Position numbers and translations under genes: made by a program
Shown here: piece by piece, positions 43,840 through 55,889 of the stretch
How positions within the stretch are numbered: the first letter of the stretch is position 1
Layout: every line of letters begins with the position of its first letter
NCBI GenBank assembly: GCA_905147135.1
Contig: LR990041.1
Coordinates: 16,739,907 to 16,803,906, forward strand
Direction of reading: 5' to 3'
Length of the DNA stretch: 64,000 nucleotides
DNA from: Blastobasis lacticolella
Taxonomy: Eukaryota; Arthropoda; Insecta; Lepidoptera; Blastobasidae
Notes under the pieces: model-generated
Database searches by the model: none
Told to the model about the DNA's origin: nothing
Seen by the model: the letters and a program-made list of their open reading frames with translations, nothing else

Positions 43840-44140
43840 TGTGCTCGATGCCCTCTGAGCGGAAATTCTGATAGAAGAACCCCCTCCACTACGCCTTATG
43901 GATGGAAGGACGGAAGTGAACAGTGGAAGAACAGTGGAAGGAGTTGGTATAAGGGAGCACCAGCCTATAGGTGAGAGCACTCCATATGGGACCGAACCTG
44001 TGCTTTGTACAGCAAAAGTCGATGACCGCCGTCGTGAAGCACTTTCTGGGTTTATTAGGTATCCCAAGGTAGGTTTTGGGCTTATTAAGTCGCGTCTGTT
44101 TGTGTGGGCAATTAGAAAAACTGAATTTCGGTGCAGAAAT
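43840..44140 (-). mobile_element. BS-like LINE fragment between two aminopeptidase exons
   Basis: The minus strand resembles the BS-like C-domain (cacaggttcggtcccatatg and gcaccagcctatagg in plus orientation match the stretch encoding YKAQVRPHMEYCSHLWAGA in relatives). It is short and degraded. It separates the exon pieces at 43390-43695 and 44162-44480. Confidence 0.55.
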
Positions 44141-44161
44141 GATGAAAGAGTAGGTACTTAC

Positions 44162-44480
44162 TTTCCACTTTTTAAAGTACTGGCATATATTCCGACCAAT
44201 CCTCGATTTAGATTCACACTGTATTGTATTTCAAGATCATACGTCCCTAATTTCAATTCTGAGTCCATATTCACATACATAAACTCTATGCTGTCAAAAG
44301 TATTTTCTATATTTCTAACTCGAAACTTTTCACTTTGTTTATTTGTAACTATTGCGGAATTAATAGTCAAGTTTTGAGAGTGCAATTCAATGATTCGAGT
44401 CGGAAACAAAATTTTTAACGATATAATGACTACGGCTTTATGATTTTTTTTGTTAAGGTCTGGTTGTAATATAGGTAAGT
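44162..44480 (-). pseudogene. Extra M1 aminopeptidase N-terminal exon (third copy remnant)
   Basis: On the minus strand the frame reads PDLNKKNHKAVVIISLK, then IIELHSQNLTINSAIV, then GTYDLEIQYSVNLNRGLVGI and YAST, ending at the donor gtaagtacct. This is the M1 N-terminal beta-domain (LxPDL, LHSxxLxI, YxLxIxYxGxLxxGLxGxY). It covers the same part of the protein as 43390-43695 and lies upstream of it, so it cannot be a successive exon of the same protein. The 5' side runs into a LINE near 44570 and has no clear acceptor. Confidence 0.7.
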
Positions 44481-44574
44481 TTCTAGTTTTCTGGTATTAT
44501 GTGCCTTGGTAATCTATAATTGATTTATTTTTTATTTTATTTAGCCATTTATTATGCACAAAGAAAGTTACAAT

Positions 44575-46080
44575 AACAACATCTAACTCAACATGGTTTT
44601 CTGAAGGGACGCTCAATGGTTTCGAACCTGGTTCTTTTCAACGATTTCCTTACGGCGGCCATGGAAGGGGGGAAGCAGGTCGATGTCGTTTACACTGATT
44701 ATAGCAAGGCTTTCGATAAAATTAATCACCACATGCTTTTAACGAAGCTTTTAGCGATTGGAATATGTGGCGACTTGCACCGTTGGATTTCATCCTATAT
44801 TGAGAAACGATCCCAAGCGGTGGCCTTGCATAATTACACATCTAGATGGATTGACATCCCCAGTGGCGTGCCGCAAGGCTCTTTGCTGGGTCCTCTACTG
44901 TTTATTATATTTGTGAACGACATCGACCAGTGCCTACGGTCATCCCACCTTCTGTGTTTTGCCGACGACATGAAAATTTATACAACAATTGCATCGCTCG
45001 CTGACGCTGAAGCCCTCCAAATAGACTTGAAACAGCTTGAACAATATTGTAGCGAAAATTTCTTAGATTTCAATGTTTCTCAGTGTTCAATTGTAACGTA
45101 TAGCCGTAAACACAACCTAATTGAATACAAGTACACGCTTAAGGGTCATGCGTTGCGAAGAGAGTCATTGGTGCGTGACTTAGGTGTCTTTCATGACTCT
45201 AAATTAATTTTCGATATCCATATCGATAAAATTATATCGAAGGCTTCCAAAGCTTTAGGGTTTGTACTGCGGTGCTCTAGGGATTTTCATAGAGTTAAAA
45301 CATTGAAGATCCTTTATTGCACATTTGTAAGAAGTAACCTTGAGTATGCATCACAGATCTAGAATCCTAGATATATAACATATATTACTAGGTTGGAACG
45401 CATCCAAAAGCGTTTTATAAAGCATTTATGTTTCCGCACTAAGGATACGTATTCTTCCGACAACTATATTGACCTATGTAGAAAGCATCACCTGATTCCC
45501 CTTGAGCAGCGGAGAGAGACTGCTGATTTAATCTTTATGTTGAAAATAGCGCAAGGAATGCTTGATTGTCCTGATCTGCTCTCGCTTTTATCCCTATCAG
45601 TTCCGCGCAGGGTGTTAAGATTTAACGTATCCATCAGTCTGGGGAGTGCATCCACCAATTACAGACTTAATTCCTACATTTGTCGTGCTAGCAATGTTTT
45701 CAATAGGGTAAGTATGGAACTCGATTTAGATTTGTTCAACACTAGCGCTATGTCAGCAAGGCGTTTGTTGAGTAACAAGTTTTTTATTAAGCAATGAGCG
45801 TTTTCTATAATTATATCGGAGTTTATAATTGGCAAAAATGTAAAGTTTATTTTATAGATATGGATTATGTACTTATAGAAAGATAGACCGATTTCTGTCA
45901 TTTTTATGTTAATTGAGTGCTCACTTTATTTTTTTGTTGTGTTGTATTATCTGTGTTACTTTGATACCTATATGTGGAGACCTATAATTGGCATTCTATT
46001 TCTTATATGAATAACTATTGTATTATGAAGCTGTTGGCCTTCCTAATAAATAAAATAAAATAAATAAATAAATAAATATG
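44575..46080 (+). mobile_element. Jockey/CR1-type LINE, 5'-truncated, one stop codon
   Basis: From RT motif 2 onward the plus strand reads MVSNLVLFNDFLTAAMEGG, VDVVYTDYSKAFDKINHHML (catalytic Asp), SGVPQGSLLGPLLFIIFVND and CFADDMKIYTT, then VRDLGVFHDSKLIF and EYASQ followed by TAG (45361-45363). The frame continues as ERIQKRFIKHLCFRTK and ends at 45797. The 3' end is an aataaa-rich tail (46045-46078). Similar words on both sides (cacaaag) may be the target duplication. Confidence 0.85.
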
Positions 46081-46844
46081 AACACAAAGATAACAATCAC
46101 AAAAGGTACAGCTTATTTCTAAAAAGAAATGTCTTACAGCAGACCTACCGAAGAGAGAGGGCTAGAATAGAGGCAGATATGACGTGCACCCAAATACATA
46201 ATATAATTGAATTACTTAAATAAGTATCTATATATATAATAGTAATATTACCTACATATATAATAAATAACGCAAATACTAAATAAATTGTCAATGAAAG
46301 AAATCATCAAAGAAGGTGGCCTAGAACGGGCAAGTTTCGCGCAAGGATAAAATAAAACAGAAATGGGTACCAGTCGGGCGGCTCCGATGAACAAGATGAA
46401 CAAGATGTCTCGCTAGCTATTTGTGCTACATCTCTTAAAGTTTGGATGTCTGGAGTTTTTTATCGAACCACCAACCACAAATTTTTATTCAAAATTCTTT
46501 CACATAGGAAGCTACACTACATAGGACACAAGGTAAAGAAACAAACATGATTATTACAAACAATTTTGATTTATTAGACATAAATAGTGCCTATTTAGGT
46601 AGAATAAGTACAAATAAGTATAAAAGTATCTAAATGTGCAATACTTGCATATTATTTTTATGTTATAAGAATATCGCCTCCATAAAATGATTCAAATGCT
46701 CAAACTTAGTCTCATTTTTACCCTTACGTACCTACCACCAACGAAAAATTAAAACAGCATTTCAAAACCGGGGACAATACATGTTTAAATAAAAACACGC
46801 TCAACAATTTATTTCTTAAAGTTTTCTTTTTTCAAAACGGTAAA

Positions 46845-46872
46845 TGCGGGGGGATGCGGGGGGGGGGGGGTC
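46845..46872 (+). repeat. G-rich run
   Basis: A run of gcggggggatgc followed by 12 or more G residues forms several G-tracts within about 27 bp in the 3' flank of copy A. The copy B counterpart (about 22180) lacks it. Confidence 0.7.
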
Positions 46873-47334
46873 TTATCTTTGACTTGCGTGGAAGACAAGT
46901 CAGAACTTAGGCATCCCTGTCATTCTTTTTACTTTGCGTGGCTAAACTTGTTGGCTGACTGTAGATCCATTTTCAGCCGCAGGCAAAGTTATCTTGCTCG
47001 GTCAGCTGATTGTCTTTTTTGTATTGCAACTTACTTTACTAACCAATGTTTCGTTTTAGCTTTTACCCGTCAATGCGTTCATTTTTCCTTGATAGTAGGT
47101 ACATCTACGACTCTTCCTGGGCCAACGAAAGCAGAAAAATATTGTAAACAACCTATAGTTTCATACAAACAAAAAGTTTTGACAGTGTCTGGCTGCAGAT
47201 TTATGTTCCAAAATCGAATTAAAACTAATTCATAAAAGTTATTTGACATTTATTAAATTTATTTTAGCAAAAATACTTAAGTTTTGTCTTTATCTGTCAC
47301 TGACTGAAATGATAAAATTTTAAAGAAAGTGACA

Positions 47335-49075
47335 AACCATATTTTAGGTAATAGTAGTTTATGCGACTCGCATATAAAAGTATTAATACCTAATTATAAG
47401 CAGTTGCACAGATACACTATTTTGTTAATGTTGAAATTTCGTAACTATAATTTTTGCAACTTTGCTGCGTCGTGGATATTAAGCGGCATGACTTCACTTC
47501 ACTACTTTCATATTTATGTATTTATTTGCTTCAAAGAAAAAATTCACAAACATATACAGCGACAATAAAAAAAAGTTATCTATAGCGGGAAATTATTTCA
47601 ATGCTGCGCAGTTCACACACCCACAGATAATGGTAACATACTTCGGTATTCAGACCCCGCCCGACCAGAAATTAAAAAATAAAAGTGTTACATAATGATT
47701 AAAAAGTTATTTCATGATACAGCTGTAATGAAAATAGTATGGAAAATGTTGTATCATAAAATACTTTATCTACACTCATAGCGTAATGTTCCAATTTCAT
47801 ATTCGAAAACAGTTGTTTAAGGAAACACTTTTTTCACGCCAGTCTATAACATTTTAAAAAATTACTTTTCGATACAGCATTCCCCATACTAATTTCATTA
47901 CAGCTGTAACGTAAAATAACTTTTTAATCATTATGCAACACTTTTCCTTTTTAAATTTTTGTCGGGCGCCGAGACACGGCGAAATGTAGGCTGAATACCT
48001 AACAGTCTTTGACAAATTCAAAATTCAAATATACCTGTTTATATCTGTGTGTAATTATTTTCCCGCTAAACAGAATATTTTTTCTAATTGTTGTAATTTG
48101 TGTTTGTGAATTGTTTTTCTTGTTTAAAGCAAATAAATAGATAAATGTGAAAGTAGGAAGTGAATATCCCGCCGCTTGATATCCTCGACGCGTAGATACA
48201 ACATAACTGACTCGTAACTTACTTCCAGCCAAGTTGAGAAAATTATAGGTACGAAATTTTAACATGAAAATATGAGTGTAGATAAAGTAGTGTATGCAAC
48301 TGCATATAATTAGGTATTAAAACACTCGTGTCAAACTCTCATGTTTTAATACCCCCTTTTATATGACATTGCATAAACTACTATTATCTACACTCGTATC
48401 GTAATGTCCCGATTACATATTCGAAAAAAGTCGTTTAAGGAGACACTTTTTTCACGCCAGTCCATGAAATTTTAAAAAATTAGTTTTCGATACAGCATTT
48501 CCCATACTAATTTCATTACAGCTGTAACGTAAAATAACTTTTTAATCATTATACAACACTTATATTTTTTAAATTCTTGTCGGGCGCCCGGACACGGTCA
48601 AATGTAGGCTGAATAGCTAAATGTTTTTAACAAATTCAAAATTTAAATTCAAAATTTCCTGTCTATATTTGTGAGTAATTATTTTCCCGCTAAACAGAAT
48701 ATTCTTTTCTAATCGATGTTAGTTGTGTTTGTGAATGTTTTTTCTTGTTTGAAGCAAATAAATAGATAAATGTGAAAGTAGTGACGTGAATTTCCCGCCG
48801 CTTGATATCCGTGACGCGTAGATACAACAGAACTGACTCGCAGCTTACATCCAGCAAAGCTGAAAAAATTATAGGTACGATATTTTAACATAAAAATATG
48901 AGTGTAGATAAAGTAGTGTATGCAACTGCATATAATTAGGTATTAAAACACTCGTGTCAAACTATTATCATACTCGACTACGCCTCGTATGATAAACAGA
49001 CACTCATGTTTTAATACCCCCTTTTATATGACAGTTGCATAAACTACTATTTTCAAATTGTACTTATAGGTTTTC
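47335..49075. repeat. Foldback/tandem array, 3' of copy A
   Basis: Three units of a roughly 600-650-bp AT-rich family lie here: one in one orientation (47335-47660) and two in the other (about 47755-48345 and 48345-49075). Each has an inverted-repeat end with atgcaactgcatat and gtattaaaaca, a core with ttttcacgccagtc and cgatacagcatt, and cgccgcttgatatcc. The last unit contains the hairpin tatcatactcgactacgcct. No ORF is conserved. Confidence 0.7.
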
Positions 49076-49457
49076 GTCTAAAAAGATCATCCTTAAACGA
49101 CTGTTTTCAAGTTGGAACATTAAGCTTTAAAATAAGTTCAATAAACACCAAATAACTTTTATGAACAAGACGGAGTCTTGCAGACAATAATCGAAACCAA
49201 GCATCCGTTTTACGCGAATCGTTCAAAATGATATATTCAATTTCGAACGGCAACGCGGAAATTCGCGACAAACGTCCACTTTTTAAGCGATTGATCGCTA
49301 TTGGGCTGACTTTAACAGAGAGATTACACTAATCATTCGCGAGCTTTTCTAGTCTTCAAGGTAAACCTTCGTCGTGAAGTGAAATACAAACACTGTCGAG
49401 AGTTGTTGTTTACAATACTTTTTCTCTATTCCGGGCTTGCTTGGCCAATAATTGTAG

Positions 49458-49616
49458 CTAAGCTTGTTGTTTTTCCAATGCGTTGCGCAGCCATTCGCTG
49501 ACCGGCGCCAGGTGCTGGGCGGCCCAGCGAGCGTTGGCGCGCGCCGTCTCCAGCGCCCGCGCCCGCGCCGCCGCGCCCGCGCCCGCCTCAGGGTATTGCG
49601 CGAAAAACGCTTCCAT
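49458..49616 (-). CDS. Copy A terminal exon 10: aminopeptidase C-terminus with stop
   Basis: This 159-bp exon after gtgtcgtcag encodes MEAFFAQYPEAGAGAAARA, a helix rich in Ala and Arg, and ends PVSEWLRNALEKQQA and a TAG stop at 49458-49460. M1 family members end with FFxxxPxAGxGxxARxxALExVxxNxxWLxxxxxxIxxWL, so the normal end of the domain is reached. No hydrophobic GPI-anchor tail follows. No copy B counterpart was found; an R4-like retroelement occupies the equivalent place. Confidence 0.9.
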   Translation of the reverse strand: MEAFFAQYPEAGAGAAARARALETARANARWAAQHLAPVSEWLRNALEKQQA

Positions 49617-50506
49617 CTGACGACACGATAACAATGTCACACCAACAGCCTGGTTGTCTACCCGCTGGTAAAGTTCCTGAAAGCCTATAATCCAGAAGTT
49701 ATATGATAAATGTCTGATATTTTGTTTCCCTACCCTCTGACATCTTTATCTGGCACACCGGGTATCCGAGAGCAATGAATCAAAATTCTGATATCTATCA
49801 GATAACTTTTGCATAGGCTATGTGGAACTTTATTAACGGGTGATGTAACAGCCCCTAAATCTTATCATAAATCTAGAGAGATAGGCTGGCACCTATATTA
49901 AGAGGCTTCTAAACGGGCAATATTTTCACCTGTAATAATGGCCAGGCAATGTAGGTATGGTACATGGATGTGTATCGTATGCGTATTAAATCAATAGATA
50001 ACGAAAAAAGTGGTGTCTCAGTGTAAACTTCAAATGCAGTAGAAAAGGATGCACAATGCCATAACAACAGAAGAACTATAATGACAATTGAACTGGCTAG
50101 GCACTATTGCAGTATTTTCGATCACTCGTCGATCGTGCGGCAATGTAACAATTATGCATCGCTCATACGAAACATGTGTGCCTTTATAATGGCCACACTA
50201 AGAACTTACTGCAATATTGCATGACCTGGCTGGTATTACAAAAAATATTGCCGACCAATGTGTTGCAGCTACATGTTGCAGTAACAGTAGGTATTACTCG
50301 TTTAGACACACCTTGATTTTTTAAATTAACATACAGGCAATCAACGACAAGCCTGAAACGAGTGATAGTCGTGACAGTTATTATAAACAAAAGAAAAATT
50401 GTCTTGACCTTGTTTTATGGGACACCTGTATATGCCATCGAGTACGAGTCGGTATGTAATTTTTTTATTAAAACACATACAAGCGAAGTACGCCACTATG
50501 ACTCAC

Positions 50507-50729
50507 CTCCTTAAGCTTCACATCCGTGTTGAATGTCTCCGTGATCCCCGGTATCAGGTTGCCCAAGTAGCGGTTGTTGAGCGAGTACCGTTCCACTAGC
50601 TGGGGCCAGCGCGCTCGCACGTCGTCCCACACTAGGGCCGTCCCAGACGGGTTCAGCGATATCATACGCAGCACTTGGAGGTAGTCCTGAGCGCGAACGT
50701 TGGCCTCGTCCCACGCTAGAGCCAGGTAC
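50507..50729 (-). CDS. Copy A exon 9: aminopeptidase, VRAQDYLQVLRMISLNPSG segment
   Basis: This 223-bp exon encodes YLALAWDEANVRAQDYLQVL, then RMISLNPSGTALVWDDVRAR, RWPQLVERY and LIPGITETFNT. It matches the penultimate part of M1 C-terminal domains, where family members read IRxQD, NPxGxxLxWDF and FNT. The acceptor is ccgtcag and the donor is GAG/gtgagtc. It joins in phase 0 to the last exon. The copy B homologue is 25343-25565, of equal length. Confidence 0.92.
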
Positions 50730-51237
50730 CTGACGGTTGTATGCGTTGGTGAATGTTAAAGTTGGTTTACTATGTTTGGAAGATCAATGTAAAAGTGCGG
50801 TTGAACGGCGCGTCATAAGGCGATGCTACTACCTAGCCGTGCACCGCGTCGCCAGTTTGGACAAAAAGCTCTGTTGCGCACACAACATGGACTACTATCT
50901 CTATCGCCCACACTGCACCATCTATTTACGTTTGGCGCACCTCTGATTCGTATCGAAAAAACTGAGGAACTCCATTGGCGAATCCGCTTTAACCTAACGG
51001 GTTGCGCGGGTCGGATGGTAAGCGCTGCACGTAAAAAGGAAAAGACCACAAGATAAGAAGGATACGGTCCGGTGGGAATGCATCAAGGGATAGGGCGTCG
51101 CCGCATGATGTTGAGGATTGGACCAGGTGAGAAGGAAGAGTAGGCAAGCGGACCCTGGCAGAGACCGTGATTGACCGTTTACATGATTTTGAGACTTCCA
51201 GGTAAGTGTGTAGGTGTGTTGGGTAGGTACTGCTTAC

Positions 51238-51367
51238 CGCCTCAGAACTTCGGTGTCCCGCGGTCCGGCCAGGGCTTGCCGTAGCTTCGACTGTTCATGA
51301 ACGTCATTCGTTTTCAAATACACCTGCCACAGCTGCTCCCACTCCGACATTGACGCGTGTTTCATAC
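51238..51367 (-). CDS. Copy A exon 8: aminopeptidase, MKHASMSEWEQLWQVYL segment
   Basis: This 130-bp exon encodes GMKHASMSEWEQLWQVYLKT, then QSKLRQALAGPRD. It is a helical repeat of the M1 C-terminal domain, where family members read WxxLxxxYxxxxxxxExxxLxxALxC. The acceptor is acttatag and the donor is GGCG/gtaagca. Phase is consistent on both sides. The copy B homologue is 26360-26486, which is three bases shorter. Confidence 0.9.
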
Positions 51368-51899
51368 CTATAAGTGTTGAAAGTCTGTTCAGCAAAAGTT
51401 AGTAAGTTATAAAGTAAGTAGTAGATAGTTAGTAAAATCGACTGTCAGTAGCGACTGACGCTTAGAGTTACGCAATTTGAAAGTCTTTACAATGGTGGTA
51501 CAGAGGTTTTTTGACAATCGATTACATACATAGAAAAAAGATTTCAAATAATTATAAGTTAGGTATAGGTAACAGACGACGTTGAATAGACATAAATTAA
51601 TTTTTTTAAATGAGACCGTTAAATGTACAAAAAAGTCGACTTTTTAAATATGTTTTGTTCGGGAATTAACTTACTGTCTTATTCATAAAAATACCTTACC
51701 CATTTATAAAACGTATACCCAGGTATAAAACGTTCATTAGCTAAAACACTCATTTGGCATTTAAAAATCATTATAAAATTCCTTAATTCTGAACGTTCCC
51801 TTAACCTCCTAAGGTCTGATAAAATACAGATTGGCATCATCACGTTTTCGTTCAGATGAATTTATGGCGACAAAACAAAAACTCGCTTGTAGCCAAGTC

Positions 51900-53140
51900 T
51901 TAAAAATAGTATAGTAGTTTATGCAACTCGCATATATATGCAGTTGCATAAACAACTTTATCTACACTACTATTTTCAGGTTAAGTTTTCATACTTATGA
52001 TTTTCTCAACTTTGCTGAAAGTAAACTGCGAGTCATCTTGTTGGCGCGTCGAGGATATTAAACGGCGTGAAATTCTATCATTTATCTATTTATCAATTTA
52101 TTTGCTTCAAACAAGAAAAAACATTCACAAACACAAATACTTACAATGAGAGAATTTGCTACAATTCTCCTTTGGTGCCCTAGATGGCGCTGTAACTGAG
52201 AACGACCTATTTTTTCAACTGATTATGACAAATGGATAGTTTGTTCAGCCCAATCTTTGGCAAACATATTTGTGCTGTGATGATTAGACGAAAGTCAAAA
52301 TTATGAAAGACGCACCCGACCCGAAACTAAAATATAAACGTGTTCCATAACGATTAAAAAGTGATTGTATAATACAGCTGTAATGAAAATAGTAGGTACG
52401 GAAAATGCTGTATAATAATAGTAGTTTATGCAACTGTCATATAAAAGGGGGTATTAAAACATGAGTGTCCGTTTATCATACGAGGCGTAGCCGAGTATGA
52501 TAATAGTTTGACACGAGTGTCATCACGAGTAATTACATGCAGTTGCATGCTACTTTATCTACACTCATATTTTTATGTTAAAATATCGTACTTATAATTT
52601 TCAAGTCAGTTCTGTTGTATCTACGCGTAGAGGATATCAAGCGGCGGGAAATTAACTTTACTACCTTCACGTTTATTTATTTGCTTCAAATAAGAAAAAA
52701 CATTCACAAACACATATTACAACAATAAGAAAAAATATTCTGTTAAGCGGTAAAATAATTACACAGAAATATAAACAGAATTTTGAATTTGTTAAAGGCA
52801 TCTAGGTATTTAGCCTACATTTGGCCTTGTCCCGGTGCCCATCAAAAATTTAAATAATTAAAGTGTTGCATAATGATTAAAAAGTTATTTTTCGATACAG
52901 CTGTAATGAAAATAGTATGGGAAATGCTGTATCGAAAAGTAATTTTTTTAATTTTATAGTCTGGCGTGAAAAAAGAGTACCCTTAGTCGACTGTTTTTGA
53001 ATATGTAATTGGAACATTACGCTATGAGTGTAGATAGATAAATCACTTTTTTAACATTTTATAGACTGTTCTAAAAAAGTTTATCTTTAGACAACTGGTT
53101 TCGAGTATATAATTGGAACATTAAGCTATGTAGTGAGTGT
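51900..53140. repeat. Foldback array in copy A intron, inverted relative to 47.7-49.1 kb
   Basis: Units at about 51900-52145 and 52425-53130 share the landmarks of the 47335-49075 array, mostly in the opposite orientation (for example tatcatacgaggcgtagccg at about 52475). The copy B intron is continuous here (about 26650-26730), so the array arrived after duplication. Confidence 0.7.
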
Positions 53141-53838
53141 AGATAAAAAAGTTTAATATGCAGAATATCAAGACGGAGTGCCAAGGAAAATTACAGAAAG
53201 CATGGCTGTATTCATGATGCATCCACTTTGCCTATCCTCTTCAGGATAAAAGTCAAGAATGGAGAAAATAACTTTCAATCACAAAGCGAATAAAATCAGG
53301 TGTTTGATTTTATTTAGAACAACACCATATTTGGCAAGTTGTCTGTTCAGAACTACTGAAAGGATTTTAATGGGGCAAAGCAAAAGCTACTTATGATTAT
53401 TCTTAGCGAGATAAGCAGTTTTACGACCATAAATGTATCTTTTAACAACATCCGCTATTTATTTCAAATGCTTGAGACTTCTGGCTACGAAACGTCGAAG
53501 TACACTTTTAAACTAGCTGTCAGAAAATCGGCCGTTATCAATGTCGTGGTGCAATGTCCACCTCACCGTAGTAGTGCCGACCCCTGTGGGATACGGGCGT
53601 GAGTGTGTATGTATGTACGTAACGTAGTGGTAGGCGCCGGTCGAGCTTCAGGCTCGGTTGTTACAACTAGTGTCAAATAAGAAGAGACATGGCGGGTCAC
53701 GTGGTTCGACTTGTGCTGTATACGATTACCTGCGCGAAATTCCCTCCACTGTCATTTGACAAATCTCTTCTTTCGTGACGCAGGTTATACCATGGGTGGC
53801 AGCGCGGCGTGCCAGCGCTGGAAGGCGGATCCACTCAC

Positions 53839-53984
53839 CGTTGTGGTAGACGAGTTCGCGCAGGTCGGGCTCCAGGCGGGCGTCGGGCGCGGCCAGCCAG
53901 CGCTGGAAGGCGTCGCGCGCGCGGGCCTCCGCGGCCGGCAGCCCCGCGCGTGTCGCCATGGAGAGGATCTTCGTGCGGACCAGT
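53839..53984 (-). CDS. Copy A exon 7: aminopeptidase, LVRTKILSMATRAGLPAA segment
   Basis: This 146-bp exon (one base, 48 codons, one base) encodes LVRTKILSMATRAGL, then AFQRWLAAPDARLEPDLREL and VYHN. It matches the M1 C-terminal domain, where family members read RxxIxxxACxxGLxxC and LxPDLRxxVY. The acceptor is gccctcag and the donor is CG/gtgagtgg. It is very GC-rich, which stands out against the AT-rich introns. Copy B keeps a homologue (26890-27031) with a stop codon and a destroyed donor. Confidence 0.9.
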
Positions 53985-54589
53985 CTGAGGGCAACAGCGA
54001 TTACATGTATAATAGTGTGGGCGCCTCATATAATATTTTTGCCTATGTATCATGTATTTTTCATAGTATTTCATATGTATATACTATTTAAATATTTACA
54101 TTAATAAAATATTTAAATATATATTTATCTAAACTACAACACATTCACACTGACAAACACACAAATCTACATTCTCAACATTTTATATAATCAAAATCAC
54201 TCAAAAACTACTCGACCAATAATTCACAAGCAGTCGGGTGAAACCCGTGCGCTTGCACTCGCCCGCCCGTATGTACCTACATTTATATTGTTCGGTCTAC
54301 CTTCATATCGTTCGGTCAATGAATGAGTGTATGATTACGTTGTAAAATGGCGATTGTTGTTAACTTCGAAATTGATCTTCTTGAAATATTAATTGTTTTA
54401 AATAGATTATCGCAAACATTGTGAAAGCAATAAACTTTCGTGATTTGTTTTGTGAGTTTATTTGGATAATTCCCGCTGAGAATACTGCGATATATAGTGG
54501 CGAGTTGACTACATACCCACAATAGGATGATTACTGATACTTACAGAATATTATGGGTTATTGATGAACAAAATATGAAAATAGCTTTT

Positions 54590-55030
54590 ATCCACACTCA
54601 TATCTTAATGTTAAAATTACACTCGAAAATCGTTGTAAGTACTACCTTATTTTTTTCAAGCCGTGCGTCGACCCATAATATAAAAAAAATTGTTATTTGT
54701 TATACAAGCGACCATAGTTATTTTTTGCTGCGAGTGCCGAGTGTCTAAATCACGATTAAGCGAAGTAGTACTTGTATCACTATTTATCAACATTAATATT
54801 TCAATTACATACTCGTAAACAGTCGTGTAAGGCTGAACAGTTTTCTATAAAGATTTTAAAGTAAATTATTGATTTATTGTACATTTTCCATACTATTTTA
54901 ATAACAGTTGTAACATAATAGTAGTTTATCTACACTCATATCGTAATGTTCTAATTACATATTCGAAAACAGTCGTTTAAGTATACACTTTTTTCACGCC
55001 AGTCTATAAAATTTTAAAAAATTACTTTAT
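54590..55030. repeat. Foldback family, partial units
   Basis: Fragments with tatctacactcatatcgtaa and ttttcacgccagtctataa match the arrays at 47-53 kb. No further structure is visible. The neighbouring 54000-54590 holds no recognised gene. Confidence 0.55.
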
Positions 55031-55486
55031 AGTACAGAAGGAAGACCAGGAAAGCTGGCGAACCCCCTGGTTAGTCACAATATTATTTAAGGTGACTTGG
55101 ATCGTATTGGTGAATGGACACAAGATTGGCTGCTCCCCAAATACGAATAAGGATTAAAGCCCCTTGAGCTCTCCGTTAACTTCGCTTTTTCTGAACGATT
55201 TGTTGTTGTTGTTCAATCGGCTAGAGTAGGGTATCAAGTATCAACAATGTTTAGTTACCCTTCAATGACTCCACCGGTGTTAGCTTCCCAACTTTGTTTC
55301 TCGTACAGAGGCTTGACTAAGCGTTGGATGAATTTCTGGAATAAAAAAAAATTATTTACTTATAGCAAATAAACTCAATATAGATAAAAAAAATAGATTA
55401 AATTAATTAATTAATAATAATTGATTTAATTTATAGATTTAATCCTTTTAAAAATCACTTCTATCATTATAACAGCGATATCTATA

Positions 55487-55697
55487 CATAGTATAAAACA
55501 AAGTCGCTTTTCGCCGTCTGCCCCTAAGTATGCATCTATGTTTCTCTACGTACACTTAGATTTTTTAAACTACGCAACGGATTTTGTTGCGGTTTTAAAT
55601 AATAGATAGTCATTCAAGAGAAAGGTTTATCAGCAAGACAAAAAGGGTAGGTAGGGGTAAAGTAGGTGTACCAGAACGAAGTAGCGGCGGGCCACTA
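55487..55697 (+). mobile_element. Helitron-like non-autonomous element, second copy
   Basis: It starts near tctatacatagtataaaaca and ends gcgggccactagt, with the body ggtaggtaggggtaaagtag shared with 20826-21036. Confidence 0.6.
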
Positions 55698-55889
55698 GTT
55701 GTGTTTAAAGCATAAGGTACAAAGGTTAAGAAATTATAATGATAACTCAAAGAGAGAGACAGGGAGAGAAACATCTAACTTAACTTCCACATTAATTGCT
55801 TTAGTATAAAAATATCTCGGTCATACACTTTTCAAACTATAAGTAACAAAAACGAAATCGGAAAAATAGACATCCCGTGATGGTCTTTC

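Larger units (their letters stand above)
20679..47200. repeat. Duplicated segment boundaries: 3' flanks of copies A and B
   Basis: The sequence at about 20.69-22.43 kb (3' flank of copy B) is homologous in the same order to about 46.37-47.17 kb (3' flank of copy A). Shared landmarks include ctcgctagctatntgtgcta, agaatatcgcctccataaaa and a stretch around agcttttacccg. Both flanks begin at a remnant of the same SINE family (GGCGGCTCC). This marks one edge of the tandem duplication. The entry spans from one edge copy to the other. Confidence 0.75.

Noticed and set aside
53711..54091. 126-codon plus-strand frame rich in Gly and Arg
   Set aside because: It is the antisense of the GC-rich aminopeptidase exon 53839-53984, whose splice sites and conserved motifs lie on the minus strand.
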